DNA from: Bacteroidota bacterium
Lineage (GTDB): Bacteria; Bacteroidota; Bacteroidia; UBA4408
Reading direction: 5' to 3'
Assembly: GCA_016721765.1 (NCBI GenBank)
Contig: JADKHO010000001.1
Span: 1,228,001 to 1,292,000 of the forward strand
Length of the DNA stretch: 64,000 bases
This document shows, one piece after another, positions 1 through 13,629 of the stretch; the first letter of the stretch is position 1, and each line of letters starts with the position of its first letter. The position numbers were made by a program, and so were the translations under genes. The notes beneath the pieces were generated by a model, which ran no database searches, was not told the origin of the DNA, and saw only the letters and a program-made list of their open reading frames with translations.

Positions 1-3000
1 CAGCAATCGGAACCGGAGCATGGAGCGTAACAGCAGGAACAGGAGTAGTAACTACACCGAGTTCACCGACAAGCGGTGTGACCGGATTAAGTACCGGAGT
101 AAATACTTTCACATGGACCATTACCAATGGAACATGTACACCAAGTACCGATGCGATTACTATTAATGTTGATCAATTACCAACTACATCCAATGCAGGC
201 ATCGATCAAACTATTTGTAGCCCAACAGCAACACTTGCCGCCAATACTCCAACAGTAGGAACCGGAGCTTGGACAGTAACAGCTGGAACAGGAGTAGTAA
301 CTACACCAAGTTCACCAACAAGTGGTGTGACAGGCTTAACAACAGGAGTAAATACATTTGTTTGGACCATTACCAATGGAACATGTACACCAAGTACCGA
401 TGCGATTACTATTAATGTTGATCAATTACCAACGACATCCAATGCAGGCATCGATCAAACGATTTGTAGCCCAACAGCAACACTAGCAGCAAATACACCA
501 GCAATCGGAACCGGAGCTTGGACCGTAACAGCAGGAACAGGAGTAGTAACTACACCGAGTTCACCGACAAGCGGCGTAACCGGTTTAACAACAGGCGTAA
601 ATACATTTGTATGGACTATCACCAACGGAACATGTACTCCAAGTGCTGATGCAATCACCATCAATGTTGACCAATTACCAACTACATCCAATGCAGGTAT
701 AGATCAAACTATTTGTAGTCCAACAGCAACACTTGCAGCGAATACACCAACAGTAGGAACGGGAGCATGGACAGTAACAGCCGGAACAGGAGTAGTAACT
801 ACACCAAGTTCACCAACAAGTGGTGTGACAGGATTAACAACAGGTGTAAATACATTTGTTTGGACAATTACCAATGGAACATGTACACCAAGTACCGATG
901 CGATTACTATTAATGTTGATCAATTACCAACGACATCCAATGCAGGCATCGATCAAACTATTTGTAGCCCAACAGCAACACTTGCCGCCAATACTCCAAC
1001 AATCGGAACCGGAGCATGGACCGTAACAGCAGGAACAGGAGTAGTAACTACACCGAGTTCACCGACAAGCGGTGTGACCGGATTAAGTACCGGAGTAAAT
1101 ACTTTCACATGGACCATTACCAATGGAACATGTACACCAAGTACCGATGCGATTACTATTAATGTTGATCAATTACCAACAGCATCCAATGCAGGTATCG
1201 ATCAAACTATTTGTAGCCCAACAGCAACATTAGCAGCAAACACTCCAACAGTAGGAACGGGAGCATGGACAGTAACAGCCGGAACAGGAGTAGTAACTAC
1301 ACCGAGTTCACCGACAAGTGGTGTGACAGGATTAACAACAGGTGTAAATACATTTGTTTGGACAATTACTAACGGAACTTGTACACCAAGTACCGATGCG
1401 ATTACTATTAATGTTGATCAATTACCAACAGCATCCAATGCAGGTATCGATCAAACTATTTGTAGCCCAACAGCAACATTAGCAGCAAACACTCCGGTAA
1501 TCGGAACCGGCGCATGGACGGTAACTGCAGGAACTGCAACTGTAACTGATCCATTAGATCCAAACTCAGGAGTGACAGGCTTAACAACTGGGGTAAATAC
1601 TTTCACATGGACCATTACCAACGGAACATGTACACCAAGCACAGATGCTATCACTATCAATGTTGATCAGTTACCAACGACATCCAATGCAGGAATCGAT
1701 CAAACGATTTGTAGCCCAACAGCAACACTAGCAGCAAATACACCAGCAATCGGAACCGGAGCATGGACCGTAACAGCAGGAACAGGAGTAGTAACTACAC
1801 CGAGTTCACCGACAAGCGGTGTGACCGGATTAAGTACCGGAGTAAATACTTTCACATGGACCATTACCAATGGAACATGTACACCAAGTACCGATGCGAT
1901 TACTATTAATGTTGATCAATTACCAACTACATCCAATGCAGGCATCGATCAAACTATTTGTAGCCCAACAGCAACACTTGCCGCCAATACTCCAACAGTA
2001 GGAACCGGAGCTTGGACAGTAACAGCAGGAACAGGAGTAGTAACTACACCGAGTTCACCGACAAGCGGTGTGACCGGATTAAGTACCGGAGTAAATACTT
2101 TCACATGGACCATTACCAATGGAACATGTACACCAAGTACCGATGCGATTACTATTAATGTTGATCAATTACCAACTACATCCAATGCAGGCATCGATCA
2201 AACTATTTGTAGCCCAACAGCAACACTTGCCGCCAATACTCCAACAGTAGGAACCGGAGCTTGGACCGTAACAGCAGGAACAGGAGTAGTAACTACACCA
2301 AGTTCACCAACAAGTGGTGTGACAGGCTTAACAACAGGAGTAAATACATTTGTTTGGACCATTACTAACGGAACTTGTACACCAAGCACAGATGCGATCA
2401 CTATCAATGTTGATCAGTTACCAACGACATCCAATGCAGGAATCGATCAAACGATTTGTAGCCCAACAGCAACACTAGCAGCAAATACACCAGCAATCGG
2501 AACCGGAGCTTGGACCGTAACAGCAGGAACAGGAGTAGTAACTACACCGAGTTCACCGACAAGCGGCGTAACCGGTTTAACAACAGGCGTAAATACATTT
2601 GTATGGACTATCACCAACGGAACATGTACTCCAAGTGCTGATGCAATCACCATCAATGTTGACCAATTACCAACTACATCCAATGCAGGTATAGATCAAA
2701 CTATTTGTAGTCCAACAGCAACACTTGCAGCGAATACACCAACAGTAGGAACCGGAACATGGACCGTAACTGCCGGAACAGGAGTAGTAACTACACCGAG
2801 TTCACCGACAAGTGGCGTAACCGGTTTAACAACAGGCGTAAATACATTTGTTTGGACTATCACAAACGGAACATGTACACCAAGTACCGATGCGATTACT
2901 ATCAATGTTGATCAATTACCAACTACATCCAATGCAGGTATAGATCAAACTATTTGTAGTCCAACAGCAACTCTTGCAGCGAATACACCAACAGTAGGAA

Positions 3001-3908
3001 CCGGAACATGGACCGTAACTGCCGGAACAGGAGTAGTAACTGCACCAAGTTCACCAACAAGTGGTGTGACAGGCTTAACAACAGGAGTAAATACATTTGT
3101 TTGGACCATTACTAACGGAACTTGTACACCAAGCACAGATGCGATCACTATCAATGTTGATCAGTTACCAACGACATCCAATGCAGGAATCGATCAAACG
3201 ATTTGTAGCCCAACAGCAACACTAGCAGCAAATACACCAGCAATCGGAACCGGAGCTTGGACCGTAACCGCAGGAACTGCAACCGTAACTGATCCATTAG
3301 ATCCAAACTCAGGAGTAACTGGCTTAACAACAGGGGTAAATACTTTCACATGGACAATTACCAATGGAACATGTACACCAAGTACCGATGCGATTACTAT
3401 TAATGTTGATCAATTACCAACGACATCCAATGCAGGCATCGATCAAACTATTTGTAGCCCAACAGCAACACTTGCCGCCAATACTCCAACAATAGGAACC
3501 GGAGCTTGGACAGTAACAGCAGGAACAGGAGTAGTAACTACACCGAGTTCACCCACAAGTGGTGTGACAGGATTAACAACAGGAGTAAACACTTTCACAT
3601 GGACTATCACAAACGGAACATGTACTCCAAGTGCTGATGCGATCACTATCAATGTTGATCAATTGCCGACGGTAGCGGATGCAGGCATCGATCAAACTAT
3701 CTGCTCACCAACAGCAACATTGGCAGCCAACACACCAGCAGTAGGAGCCGGCGCATGGACAGTAACTGCAGGAACTGCAACCGTAACTGATCCATTAGAT
3801 CCGGAACTCAGGAGTGACAGGCTTAACAACAGGCGTAAATACATTTGTTTGGACAATTACAAACGGAACTTGTACTCCAAGCACAGATGCGATAACTATA
3901 AATGTTGA
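1..3908 (+). CDS. SprB-like giant adhesin, 5' part (partial, ends by frameshift)
   Basis: This is the upstream part of a giant repetitive surface adhesin. The frame is open from base 3 and the gene begins outside the window; the Met at 78 lies inside a repeat and is not a true start. It consists only of 83-residue Ig/PKD-like repeats containing the motifs AGIDQTICSPTATLAANTP and WTITNGTCTPS, with two Cys per unit. The in-frame reading ends at base 3803: an extra G (GATCCGGAACTC, against GATCCGAACTC in the matching copy near 12020) shifts the frame, and the last 34 residues to the stop at 3908 are out-of-frame and abruptly rich in Arg and Lys. The rest of the protein continues in the ORF ending at 26868. 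The expected location is the cell surface, by type IX secretion. I am confident that the two parts are one gene; whether the break is real or a sequencing error is open. Confidence 0.8.
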   Translation, partial: AIGTGAWSVTAGTGVVTTPSSPTSGVTGLSTGVNTFTWTITNGTCTPSTDAITINVDQLPTTSNAGIDQTICSPTATLAANTPTVGTGAWTVTAGTGVVTTPSSPTSGVTGLTTGVNTFVWTITNGTCTPSTDAITINVDQLPTTSNAGIDQTICSPTATLAANTPAIGTGAWTVTAGTGVVTTPSSPTSGVTGLTTGVNTFVWTITNGTCTPSADAITINVDQLPTTSNAGIDQTICSPTATLAANTPTVGTGAWTVTAGTGVVTTPSSPTSGVTGLTTGVNTFVWTITNGTCTPSTDAITINVDQLPTTSNAGIDQTICSPTATLAANTPTIGTGAWTVTAGTGVVTTPSSPTSGVTGLSTGVNTFTWTITNGTCTPSTDAITINVDQLPTASNAGIDQTICSPTATLAANTPTVGTGAWTVTAGTGVVTTPSSPTSGVTGLTTGVNTFVWTITNGTCTPSTDAITINVDQLPTASNAGIDQTICSPTATLAANTPVIGTGAWTVTAGTATVTDPLDPNSGVTGLTTGVNTFTWTITNGTCTPSTDAITINVDQLPTTSNAGIDQTICSPTATLAANTPAIGTGAWTVTAGTGVVTTPSSPTSGVTGLSTGVNTFTWTITNGTCTPSTDAITINVDQLPTTSNAGIDQTICSPTATLAANTPTVGTGAWTVTAGTGVVTTPSSPTSGVTGLSTGVNTFTWTITNGTCTPSTDAITINVDQLPTTSNAGIDQTICSPTATLAANTPTVGTGAWTVTAGTGVVTTPSSPTSGVTGLTTGVNTFVWTITNGTCTPSTDAITINVDQLPTTSNAGIDQTICSPTATLAANTPAIGTGAWTVTAGTGVVTTPSSPTSGVTGLTTGVNTFVWTITNGTCTPSADAITINVDQLPTTSNAGIDQTICSPTATLAANTPTVGTGTWTVTAGTGVVTTPSSPTSGVTGLTTGVNTFVWTITNGTCTPSTDAITINVDQLPTTSNAGIDQTICSPTATLAANTPTVGTGTWTVTAGTGVVTAPSSPTSGVTGLTTGVNTFVWTITNGTCTPSTDAITINVDQLPTTSNAGIDQTICSPTATLAANTPAIGTGAWTVTAGTATVTDPLDPNSGVTGLTTGVNTFTWTITNGTCTPSTDAITINVDQLPTTSNAGIDQTICSPTATLAANTPTIGTGAWTVTAGTGVVTTPSSPTSGVTGLTTGVNTFTWTITNGTCTPSADAITINVDQLPTVADAGIDQTICSPTATLAANTPAVGAGAWTVTAGTATVTDPLDPELRSDRLNNRRKYICLDNYKRNLYSKHRCDNYKC

Positions 3909-6900
3909 TCAATTACCAACAGTAGCAGATGCCGGCATCGATCAAACTATCTGCTCACCAACAGCAACATTAGCAGCGAACACACCAGCCATAGGAACCG
4001 GCGCATGGACAGTAACTGCAGGAACTGCAACCGTAACTGATCCATTAGATCCAAACTCAGGAGTAACAGGCTTAACAACAGGGGTAAATACTTTCACATG
4101 GACAATTACTAACGGAACTTGCACACCAAGCACAGATGCAATCACTATCAATGTTGATCAGTTACCAACAGTAGCAGATGCCGGCATCGATCAAACTATC
4201 TGCTCACCAACAGCAACATTAGCAGCGAACACACCAGCAATTGGAACCGGCGCATGGACAGTAACTGCAGGAACTGCAACCGTAACTGATCCATTAGATC
4301 CAAACTCAGGAGTAACTGGCTTAACAACAGGGGTAAATACTTTCACATGGACAATTACCAATGGAACATGTACACCAAGTACCGATGCGATTACTATTAA
4401 TGTTGATCAATTGCCGACGGTAGCGGATGCAGGCATCGATCAAACTATCTGCTCACCAACAGCAACATTAGCAGCAAACACTCCAACAGTAGGAACGGGA
4501 GCATGGACAGTAACAGCCGGAACAGGAGTAGTAACTACACCAAGTTCACCAACAAGTGGTGTGACAGGATTAACAACAGGTGTAAATACATTTGTTTGGA
4601 CAATTACCAATGGAACATGTACACCAAGTACCGATGCGATTACTATTAATGTTGATCAATTACCAACGACATCCAATGCAGGCATCGATCAAACTATTTG
4701 TAGCCCAACAGCAACACTTGCCGCCAATACTCCAACAATCGGAACCGGAGCATGGACCGTAACAGCAGGAACAGGAGTAGTAACTACACCGAGTTCACCG
4801 ACAAGCGGTGTGACCGGATTAAGTACCGGAGTAAATACTTTCACATGGACCATTACCAATGGAACATGTACACCAAGTACCGATGCGATTACTATTAATG
4901 TTGATCAATTACCAACTACATCCAATGCAGGCATCGATCAAACGATTTGTAGCCCAACAGCAACACTTGCCGCCAATACTCCAACAGTAGGAACCGGAGC
5001 TTGGACAGTAACAGCTGGAACAGGAGTAGTAACTACACCAAGTTCACCAACAAGTGGTGTGACAGGCTTAACAACAGGAGTAAATACATTTGTTTGGACC
5101 ATTACTAACGGAACTTGTACACCAAGTACAGATGCGATAACTATTAATGTTGATCAATTACCAACAGCATCCAATGCAGGTATCGATCAAACTATTTGTA
5201 GCCCAACAGCAACATTAGCAGCAAACACTCCAACAGTAGGAACGGGAGCATGGACAGTAACAGCCGGAACAGGAGTAGTAACTACACCAAGTTCACCAAC
5301 AAGTGGTGTGACAGGATTAACAACAGGTGTAAATACATTTGTTTGGACAATTACTAACGGAACTTGTACACCAAGTACCGATGCGATTACTATTAATGTT
5401 GATCAATTACCAACAGCATCCAATGCAGGTATCGATCAAACTATTTGTAGCCCAACAGCAACATTAGCAGCAAACACTCCGGTAATCGGAACCGGCGCAT
5501 GGACGGTAACTGCAGGAACTGCAACTGTAACTGATCCATTAGATCCAAACTCAGGAGTGACAGGCTTAACAACTGGGGTAAATACTTTCACATGGACCAT
5601 TACCAACGGAACATGTACACCAAGCACAGATGCTATCACTATCAATGTTGATCAGTTACCAACGACATCCAATGCAGGAATCGATCAAACGATTTGTAGC
5701 CCAACAGCAACACTAGCAGCAAATACACCAGCAATCGGAACCGGAGCATGGACCGTAACAGCAGGAACAGGAGTAGTAACTACACCGAGTTCACCGACAA
5801 GCGGTGTGACCGGATTAAGTACCGGAGTAAATACTTTCACATGGACCATTACCAATGGAACATGTACACCAAGTACCGATGCGATTACTATTAATGTTGA
5901 TCAATTACCAACTACATCCAATGCAGGCATCGATCAAACTATTTGTAGCCCAACAGCAACACTTGCCGCCAATACTCCAACAGTAGGAACCGGAGCTTGG
6001 ACAGTAACAGCTGGAACAGGAGTAGTAACTACACCAAGTTCACCAACAAGTGGTGTGACAGGCTTAACAACAGGAGTAAATACATTTGTTTGGACCATTA
6101 CTAACGGAACTTGTACACCAAGCACAGATGCGATCACTATCAATGTTGATCAGTTACCAACGACATCCAATGCAGGAATCGATCAAACTATTTGCAGCCC
6201 AACTGCAACATTAGCAGCAAACACACCAACGGTAGGAACCGGCGCATGGACAGTAACTGCAGGAACTGCAACCGTAACTGATCCATTAGATCCAAACTCA
6301 GGAGTAACAGGCTTAACAACAGGGGTAAATACCTTCACATGGACAATTACCAATGGAACATGTACACCAAGTACCGATGCGATTACTATTAATGTTGATC
6401 AATTACCAACGACATCCAATGCAGGCATCGATCAAACAATTTGTTCACCAACAGCAACACTAGCAGCCAATACACCAACCGTAGGAATCGGAGCTTGGAC
6501 CGTAACTGCAGGAACAGGAGTAGTAACTGCACCGAGTTCACCAACAAGTGGTGTGACCGGATTAAGTACTGGCGTAAATACATTTGTTTGGACCATTACC
6601 AACGGAACATGTACACCAAGTGCAGATGCGATAACTATAAATGTTGACCAATTACCGACGGTAGCGGATGCAGGAATCGATCAAACAATCTGTAGTCCAA
6701 CAGCAACATTAGCAGCCAACACACCAGCAATAGGAACCGGAGCTTGGACCGTAACAGCAGGAACTGCAACTGTAACTGATCCATTAGATCCAAACTCAGG
6801 AGTAACCGGATTAACAACAGGAGTAAACACATTTGTTTGGACAATTACCAACGGAACTTGTACACCAAGTACAGATGCAATCACTATAAATGTTGATCAG

Positions 6901-9900
6901 TTACCAACTGTAGCAGATGCAGGAATCGATCAAACTATCTGCTCACCAACAGCAACATTAGCAGCCAATACTCCAACAGTAGGAACCGGAGCTTGGACAG
7001 TAACAGCAGGAACAGGAGTAGTATCTACACCAAGTTCACCAACAAGTGGTGTGACAGGCTTAACAACAGGAGTAAATACATTTGTTTGGACCATTACTAA
7101 CGGAACTTGTACACCAAGTACCGATGCGATTACTATTAATGTTGATCAATTACCAACTACATCCAATGCAGGCATCGATCAAACTATTTGTAGCCCAACA
7201 GCAACACTTGCCGCCAATACTCCAACAATAGGAACCGGAGCTTGGACCGTAACAGCAGGAACAGGAGTAGTAACTACACCGAGTTCACCCACAAGTGGTG
7301 TGACAGGATTAACAACAGGAGTAAACACTTTCACATGGACCATTACCAACGGAACATGTACACCAAGCACAGATGCTATCACTATCAATGTTGATCAGTT
7401 ACCAACGACATCCAATGCAGGAATCGATCAAACGATTTGTAGCCCAACAGCAACACTAGCAGCAAATACACCAGCAATCGGAACCGGAGCATGGACCGTA
7501 ACAGCAGGAACAGGAGTAGTAACTACACCGAGTTCACCGACAAGCGGTGTGACCGGATTAAGTACCGGAGTAAATACTTTCACATGGACCATTACCAATG
7601 GAACATGTACTCCAAGTGCTGATGCGATCACTATCAATGTAGATCAATTACCAACTACATCCAATGCAGGTATTGATCAAACGATCTGCAGCCCGACTGC
7701 AACACTAGCAGCGAACACTCCAGTAGTTGGAACCGGATCATGGACAGTAACAGCTGGAACAGGAGTAGTAACTACACCAAGTTCACCAACAAGTGGTGTG
7801 ACCGGATTAAGTACTGGTGTAAATACATTTGTTTGGACGATCACCAACGGAACATGTACACCAAGCACAGATGCAATCACTATCAATGTTGATCAATTAC
7901 CAACAGTAGCAGATGCAGGCATCGATCAAACTATCTGCTCACCAACAGCAACATTAGCAGCCAACACACCAGCAATAGGAACCGGAGCTTGGACCGTAAC
8001 AGCAGGAACTGCAACTGTAACTGATCCATTAGATCCAAACTCAGGAGTAACTGGCTTAACAACAGGGGTAAATACTTTCACATGGACAATTACCAACGGA
8101 ACATGTACTCCAAGTGCTGATGCGATCACTATCAATGTTGATCAGTTACCAACAGTAGCAGATGCAGGCATCGATCAAACTATCTGCTCACCAACAGCAA
8201 CATTAGCAGCGAACACACCAGCAGTAGGAACCGGCGCATGGACGGTAACTGTAGGAACTGCAACCGTAACTGATCCACTAGATCCAAACTCAGGAGTAAC
8301 CGGATTAACAACAGGCGTAAATACATTTGTTTGGACCATTACTAATGGAACTTGTACTCCAAGCACAGATGCGATTACTATCAATGTTGATCAATTACCA
8401 ACAGTAGCAGATGCAGGTATCGATCAAACGATCTGTAGTCCAACAGCAACATTAGCAGCGAACACTCCAACAGTAGGAACCGGAGCATGGACCGTAACTG
8501 CAGGAACAGCAACCGTAACAGATCCACTTGATCCAAACTCAGGAGTAACCGGATTAACAACAGGCGTAAATACATTTGTTTGGACCATTACTAATGGAAC
8601 TTGTACTCCAAGCACAGATGCGATTACTATCAATGTTGACCAATTACCGACGGTAGCGGATGCAGGAATCGATCAAACTATCTGCTCACCAACAGCAACA
8701 TTAGCAGCCAACACTCCAACAGTAGGAACCGGAGCATGGACAGTAACCGCAGGAACAGCCACAGTAACAGATCCGCTTGATCCGAACTCAGGAGTAACCG
8801 GATTAACAACAGGTGTAAACACTTTCACTTGGACTATTACCAACGGAACATGTACTCCAAGTGCAGATGCGATAACTATAAATGTTGACCAATTACCGAC
8901 GGTAGCGGATGCAGGTATCGATCAAACAATCTGTAGTCCAACCGCAACACTTGCAGCCAACACTCCGGTAATCGGAACCGGCGCATGGACGGTAACTGCA
9001 GGAACTGCAACTGTAACTGATCCATTAGATCCAAACTCAGGAGTGACAGGCTTAACAACTGGGGTAAATACTTTCACATGGACTATCACAAACGGAACAT
9101 GTACTCCAAGTGCTGATGCGATCACTATCAATGTTGATCAATTACCAACAGTAGCGGATGCAGGTATCGATCAAACAATCTGTAGTCCAACAGCAACATT
9201 AGCAGCCAACACACCAGCAATAGGAACCGGAGCTTGGACCGTAACAGCAGGAACTGCAACTGTAACAGATCCGCTTGATCCGAACTCAGGAGTAACCGGA
9301 TTAACAACAGGTGTAAACACTTTCACTTGGACTATTACCAACGGAACATGTACTCCAAGTGCTGATGCGATCACTATAAATGTTGATCAATTACCAACAG
9401 TAGCAGATGCCGGCATCGATCAAACGATTTGTAGCCCAACAGCAACACTTGCAGCCAACACTCCGGTAATCGGAACCGGAACATGGACCGTAACCGCAGG
9501 AACTGCAACCGTAACTGATCCACTAGATCCAAACTCAGGAGTAACCGGATTAACAACAGGTGTAAACACATTTGTTTGGACGATTACTAATGGAACTTGT
9601 ACACCAAGTACTGATGCGATTACTATAAATGTTGATCAGTTACCAACAGTAGCAGATGCCGGCATCGATCAAACTATCTGCTCACCAACAGCAACATTAG
9701 CAGCCAACACACCAGCAATAGGAACCGGAGCTTGGACCGTAACAGCAGGAACTGCAACTGTAACTGATCCATTAGATCCAAACTCAGGAGTGACAGGCTT
9801 AACAACTGGGGTAAATACTTTCACATGGACTATCACAAACGGAACATGTACTCCAAGTGCTGATGCGATCACTATCAATGTTGATCAGTTACCAACAGTA

Positions 9901-12900
9901 GCAGATGCAGGCATCGATCAAACTATCTGCTCACCAACAGCAACATTAGCAGCCAACACACCAGCAGTAGGAACCGGAGCATGGACCGTAACCGCAGGAA
10001 CTGCAACAGTAACTGATCCATTAGATCCGAACTCAGGAGTGACAGGCTTAACAACAGGCGTAAATACATTTGTTTGGACCATTACTAATGGAACTTGTAC
10101 TCCAAGCACAGATGCGATTACTATCAATGTTGACCAATTACCAACAGTAGCGGATGCAGGTATCGATCAAACTATCTGCTCACCAACAGCAACATTAGCA
10201 GCCAACACACCAGCAGTAGGAACCGGAGCATGGACCGTAACCGCAGGAACTGCAACAGTAACTGATCCATTAGATCCGAACTCAGGAGTGACAGGCTTAA
10301 CAACAGGCGTAAATACATTTGTTTGGACCATTACTAATGGAACTTGTACTCCAAGCACAGATGCGATTACTATCAATGTTGACCAATTACCAACAGTAGC
10401 GGATGCAGGTATCGATCAAACAATCTGTAGTCCAACAGCAACATTAGCAGCCAACACTCCGGTAATTGGAACAGGAGCATGGACAGTAACCGCCGGAACA
10501 GCAACAGTAACAGATCCATTTGATCCTAACTCAGGCGTAACAGGATTAACAACCGGCGTAAATACCTTCACTTGGACCATTACCAACGGAACATGTACAC
10601 CAAGTGCAGATGCGATCACTATCAATGTTGATCAATTACCAACAGTAGCAGATGCAGGCATCGATCAAACTATTTGTAGCCCAACCGCAACACTTGCTGC
10701 AAATACACCTGCAATCGGCACAGGAGCATGGACGGTAACCGCAGGAATAGCAACTGTAACAGATCCACTAGATCCAAACTCAGGAGTAACCGGCTTAACA
10801 ACAGGTGTAAATACATTTGTTTGGACCATTACTAATGGAACTTGTACTCCAAGCACAGATGCGATTACTATCAATGTTGATCAATTACCAACAGTAGCGG
10901 ATGCAGGCATCGATCAAACTATCTGCTCACCAACAGCAACATTAGCAGCGAACACACCAGCCATAGGAACCGGAGCTTGGACAGTAACCGCAGGAACAGC
11001 GACTGTAACAGATCCACTAGATCCAAACTCAGGAGTAACAGGCTTAACAACAGGTGTAAATACACTTGTTTGGACGATTACCAACGGAACTTGTACCCCA
11101 AGCACAGATGCGATCACTATCAATGTTGATCAGTTACCAACAACATCCAATGCAGGAATCGATCAAACTATCTGCTCACCAACAGCAACATTAGCAGCCA
11201 ACACACCAGCAATAGGAACCGGAGCTTGGACCGTAACAGCAGGAACTGCAACTGTAACTGATCCATTAGATCCAAACTCAGGTGTGACAGGATTAACAAC
11301 AGGAGTAAACACTTTCACATGGACCATTACCAACGGAACATGTACACCAAGCACAGATGCGATCACTATCAATGTTGACCAATTACCAACAGTAGCGGAT
11401 GCAGGAATCGATCAAACTATCTGCAGCCCAACTGCAACATTAGCAGCAAACACACCAGCAATAGGAACCGGCGCATGGACGGTAACTGCAGGAACTGCAA
11501 CCGTAACTGATCCACTAGATCCAAACTCAGGAGTAACCGGATTAACAACAGGTGTAAATACATTTGTTTGGACAATTACAAACGGAACTTGTACTCCAAG
11601 CACAGATGCGATTACTATAAATGTTGATCAATTACCAACAGTAGCAGATGCAGGTATCGATCAAACGATCTGTAGTCCAACAGCAACATTAGCAGCCAAC
11701 ACACCAGCAGTAGGAACCGGCGCATGGACGGTAACTGCAGGAACTGCAACTGTAACTGATCCATTAGATCCAAACTCAGGAGTGACAGGATTAACAACAG
11801 GAGTAAACACTTTCACATGGACTATCACAAACGGAACATGTACTCCAAGTGCTGATGCGATCACTATCAATGTTGATCAATTGCCGACGGTAGCGGATGC
11901 AGGCATCGATCAAACTATCTGCTCACCAACAGCAACATTGGCAGCCAACACACCAGCAGTAGGAGCCGGCGCATGGACAGTAACTGCAGGAACTGCAACC
12001 GTAACTGATCCATTAGATCCGAACTCAGGAGTGACAGGCTTAACAACAGGCGTAAATACATTTGTTTGGACAATTACAAACGGAACTTGTACTCCAAGCA
12101 CAGATGCGATAACTATAAATGTTGATCAATTACCAACAGTAGCAGATGCCGGCATCGATCAAACTATCTGCTCACCAACAGCAACATTAGCAGCGAACAC
12201 ACCAGCCATAGGAACCGGCGCATGGACAGTAACTGCAGGAACTGCAACCGTAACTGATCCACTAGATCCAAACTCAGGAGTAACCGGATTAACAACAGGC
12301 GTAAATACATTTGTTTGGACCATTACTAATGGAACTTGTACTCCAAGCACAGATGCGATTACTATCAATGTTGACCAATTACCAACAGTAGCGGATGCAG
12401 GTATCGATCAAACAATCTGTAGTCCAACAGCAACATTAGCAGCCAACACACCAGCAATAGGAACCGGAGCTTGGACCGTAACCGCAGGAACTGCAACTGT
12501 AACTGATCCATTAGATCCAAACTCAGGAGTGACAGGCTTAACAACAGGGGTAAATACTTTCACATGGACTATCACAAACGGAACATGTACTCCAAGTGCT
12601 GATGCGATCACTATCAATGTTGATCAGTTACCAACAGTAGCAGATGCAGGCATCGATCAAACTATTTGTAGCCCAACAGCAACACTTGCCGCCAATACTC
12701 CAACAATAGGAACCGGAGCTTGGACCGTAACAGCAGGAACAGGAGTAGTAACTACACCGAGTTCACCCACAAGTGGTGTGACAGGATTAACAACAGGCGT
12801 AAATACTTTCACATGGACCATTACCAACGGAACTTGTACACCAAGCACAGATGCGATTACTATCAATGTTGATCAGTTACCAACAGTAGCGGATGCAGGA

Positions 12901-13629
12901 ATCGATCAAACTATCTGCTCACCAACAGCAACATTAGCAGCAAACACTCCAACAGTAGGAACCGGCGCATGGACGGTAACTGCAGGAACTGCAACCGTAA
13001 CTGATCCACTAGATCCAAACTCAGGAGTAACCGGATTAACAACAGGTGTAAATACATTTGTTTGGACAATTACAAACGGAACTTGTACTCCAAGCACAGA
13101 TGCGATTACTATAAATGTTGATCAATTACCAACAGTAGCAGATGCAGGTATCGATCAAACGATCTGTAGTCCAACAGCAACATTAGCAGCGAACACTCCA
13201 ACAGTAGGAACCGGAGCATGGACCGTAACTGCAGGAACAGCAACCGTAACAGATCCACTTGATCCAAACTCAGGAGTAACCGGATTAACAACAGGCGTAA
13301 ATACATTTGTTTGGACCATTACTAACGGAACTTGTACTCCAAGTGCTGATGCGATTACTATCAATGTTGACCAATTACCGACGGTAGCGGATGCAGGAAT
13401 CGATCAAACTATCTGTAGCCCAACAGCAACATTAGCAGCCAACACTCCAACAGTAGGAACCGGAGCATGGACAGTAACCGCAGGAACAGCCACAGTAACA
13501 GATCCGCTTGATCCAAACTCAGGAGTAACAGGATTAACAACTGGAGTAAACACTTTCACTTGGACTATTACCAACGGAACTTGTACTCCAAGTGCTGATG
13601 CTATCACCATCAATGTTGACCAATTACCA
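1..13629 (+). repeat. 249 bp coding tandem repeat array, about 54.7 units
   Basis: The period is exactly 249 bp (83 codons) throughout, broken only by the extra G at 3803-3804. Units are very similar at DNA level. They mix two linkers (TSNAGIDQ or VADAGIDQ) with two central cassettes (GVVTTPSSPTS or ATVTDPLDPNS) plus small switches (NTFVW or NTFTW, STDA or SADA). Units of the TSN/SSPT kind dominate to about 6650 and the VAD/DPLDP kind after that. Some adjacent units are identical (about 9919-10167 and 10168-10416). Confidence 0.95.

Noticed and set aside
3804..3908. Programmed ribosomal frameshift in the giant adhesin
   Set aside because: There is no slippery heptamer or downstream structure, and the equivalent site in the paralogous unit is simply in frame without the extra G.
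1..13629. CRISPR-like regular spacing
   Set aside because: The period is 249 bp, the whole unit is coding and conserved, and there are no short repeats with unique spacers.
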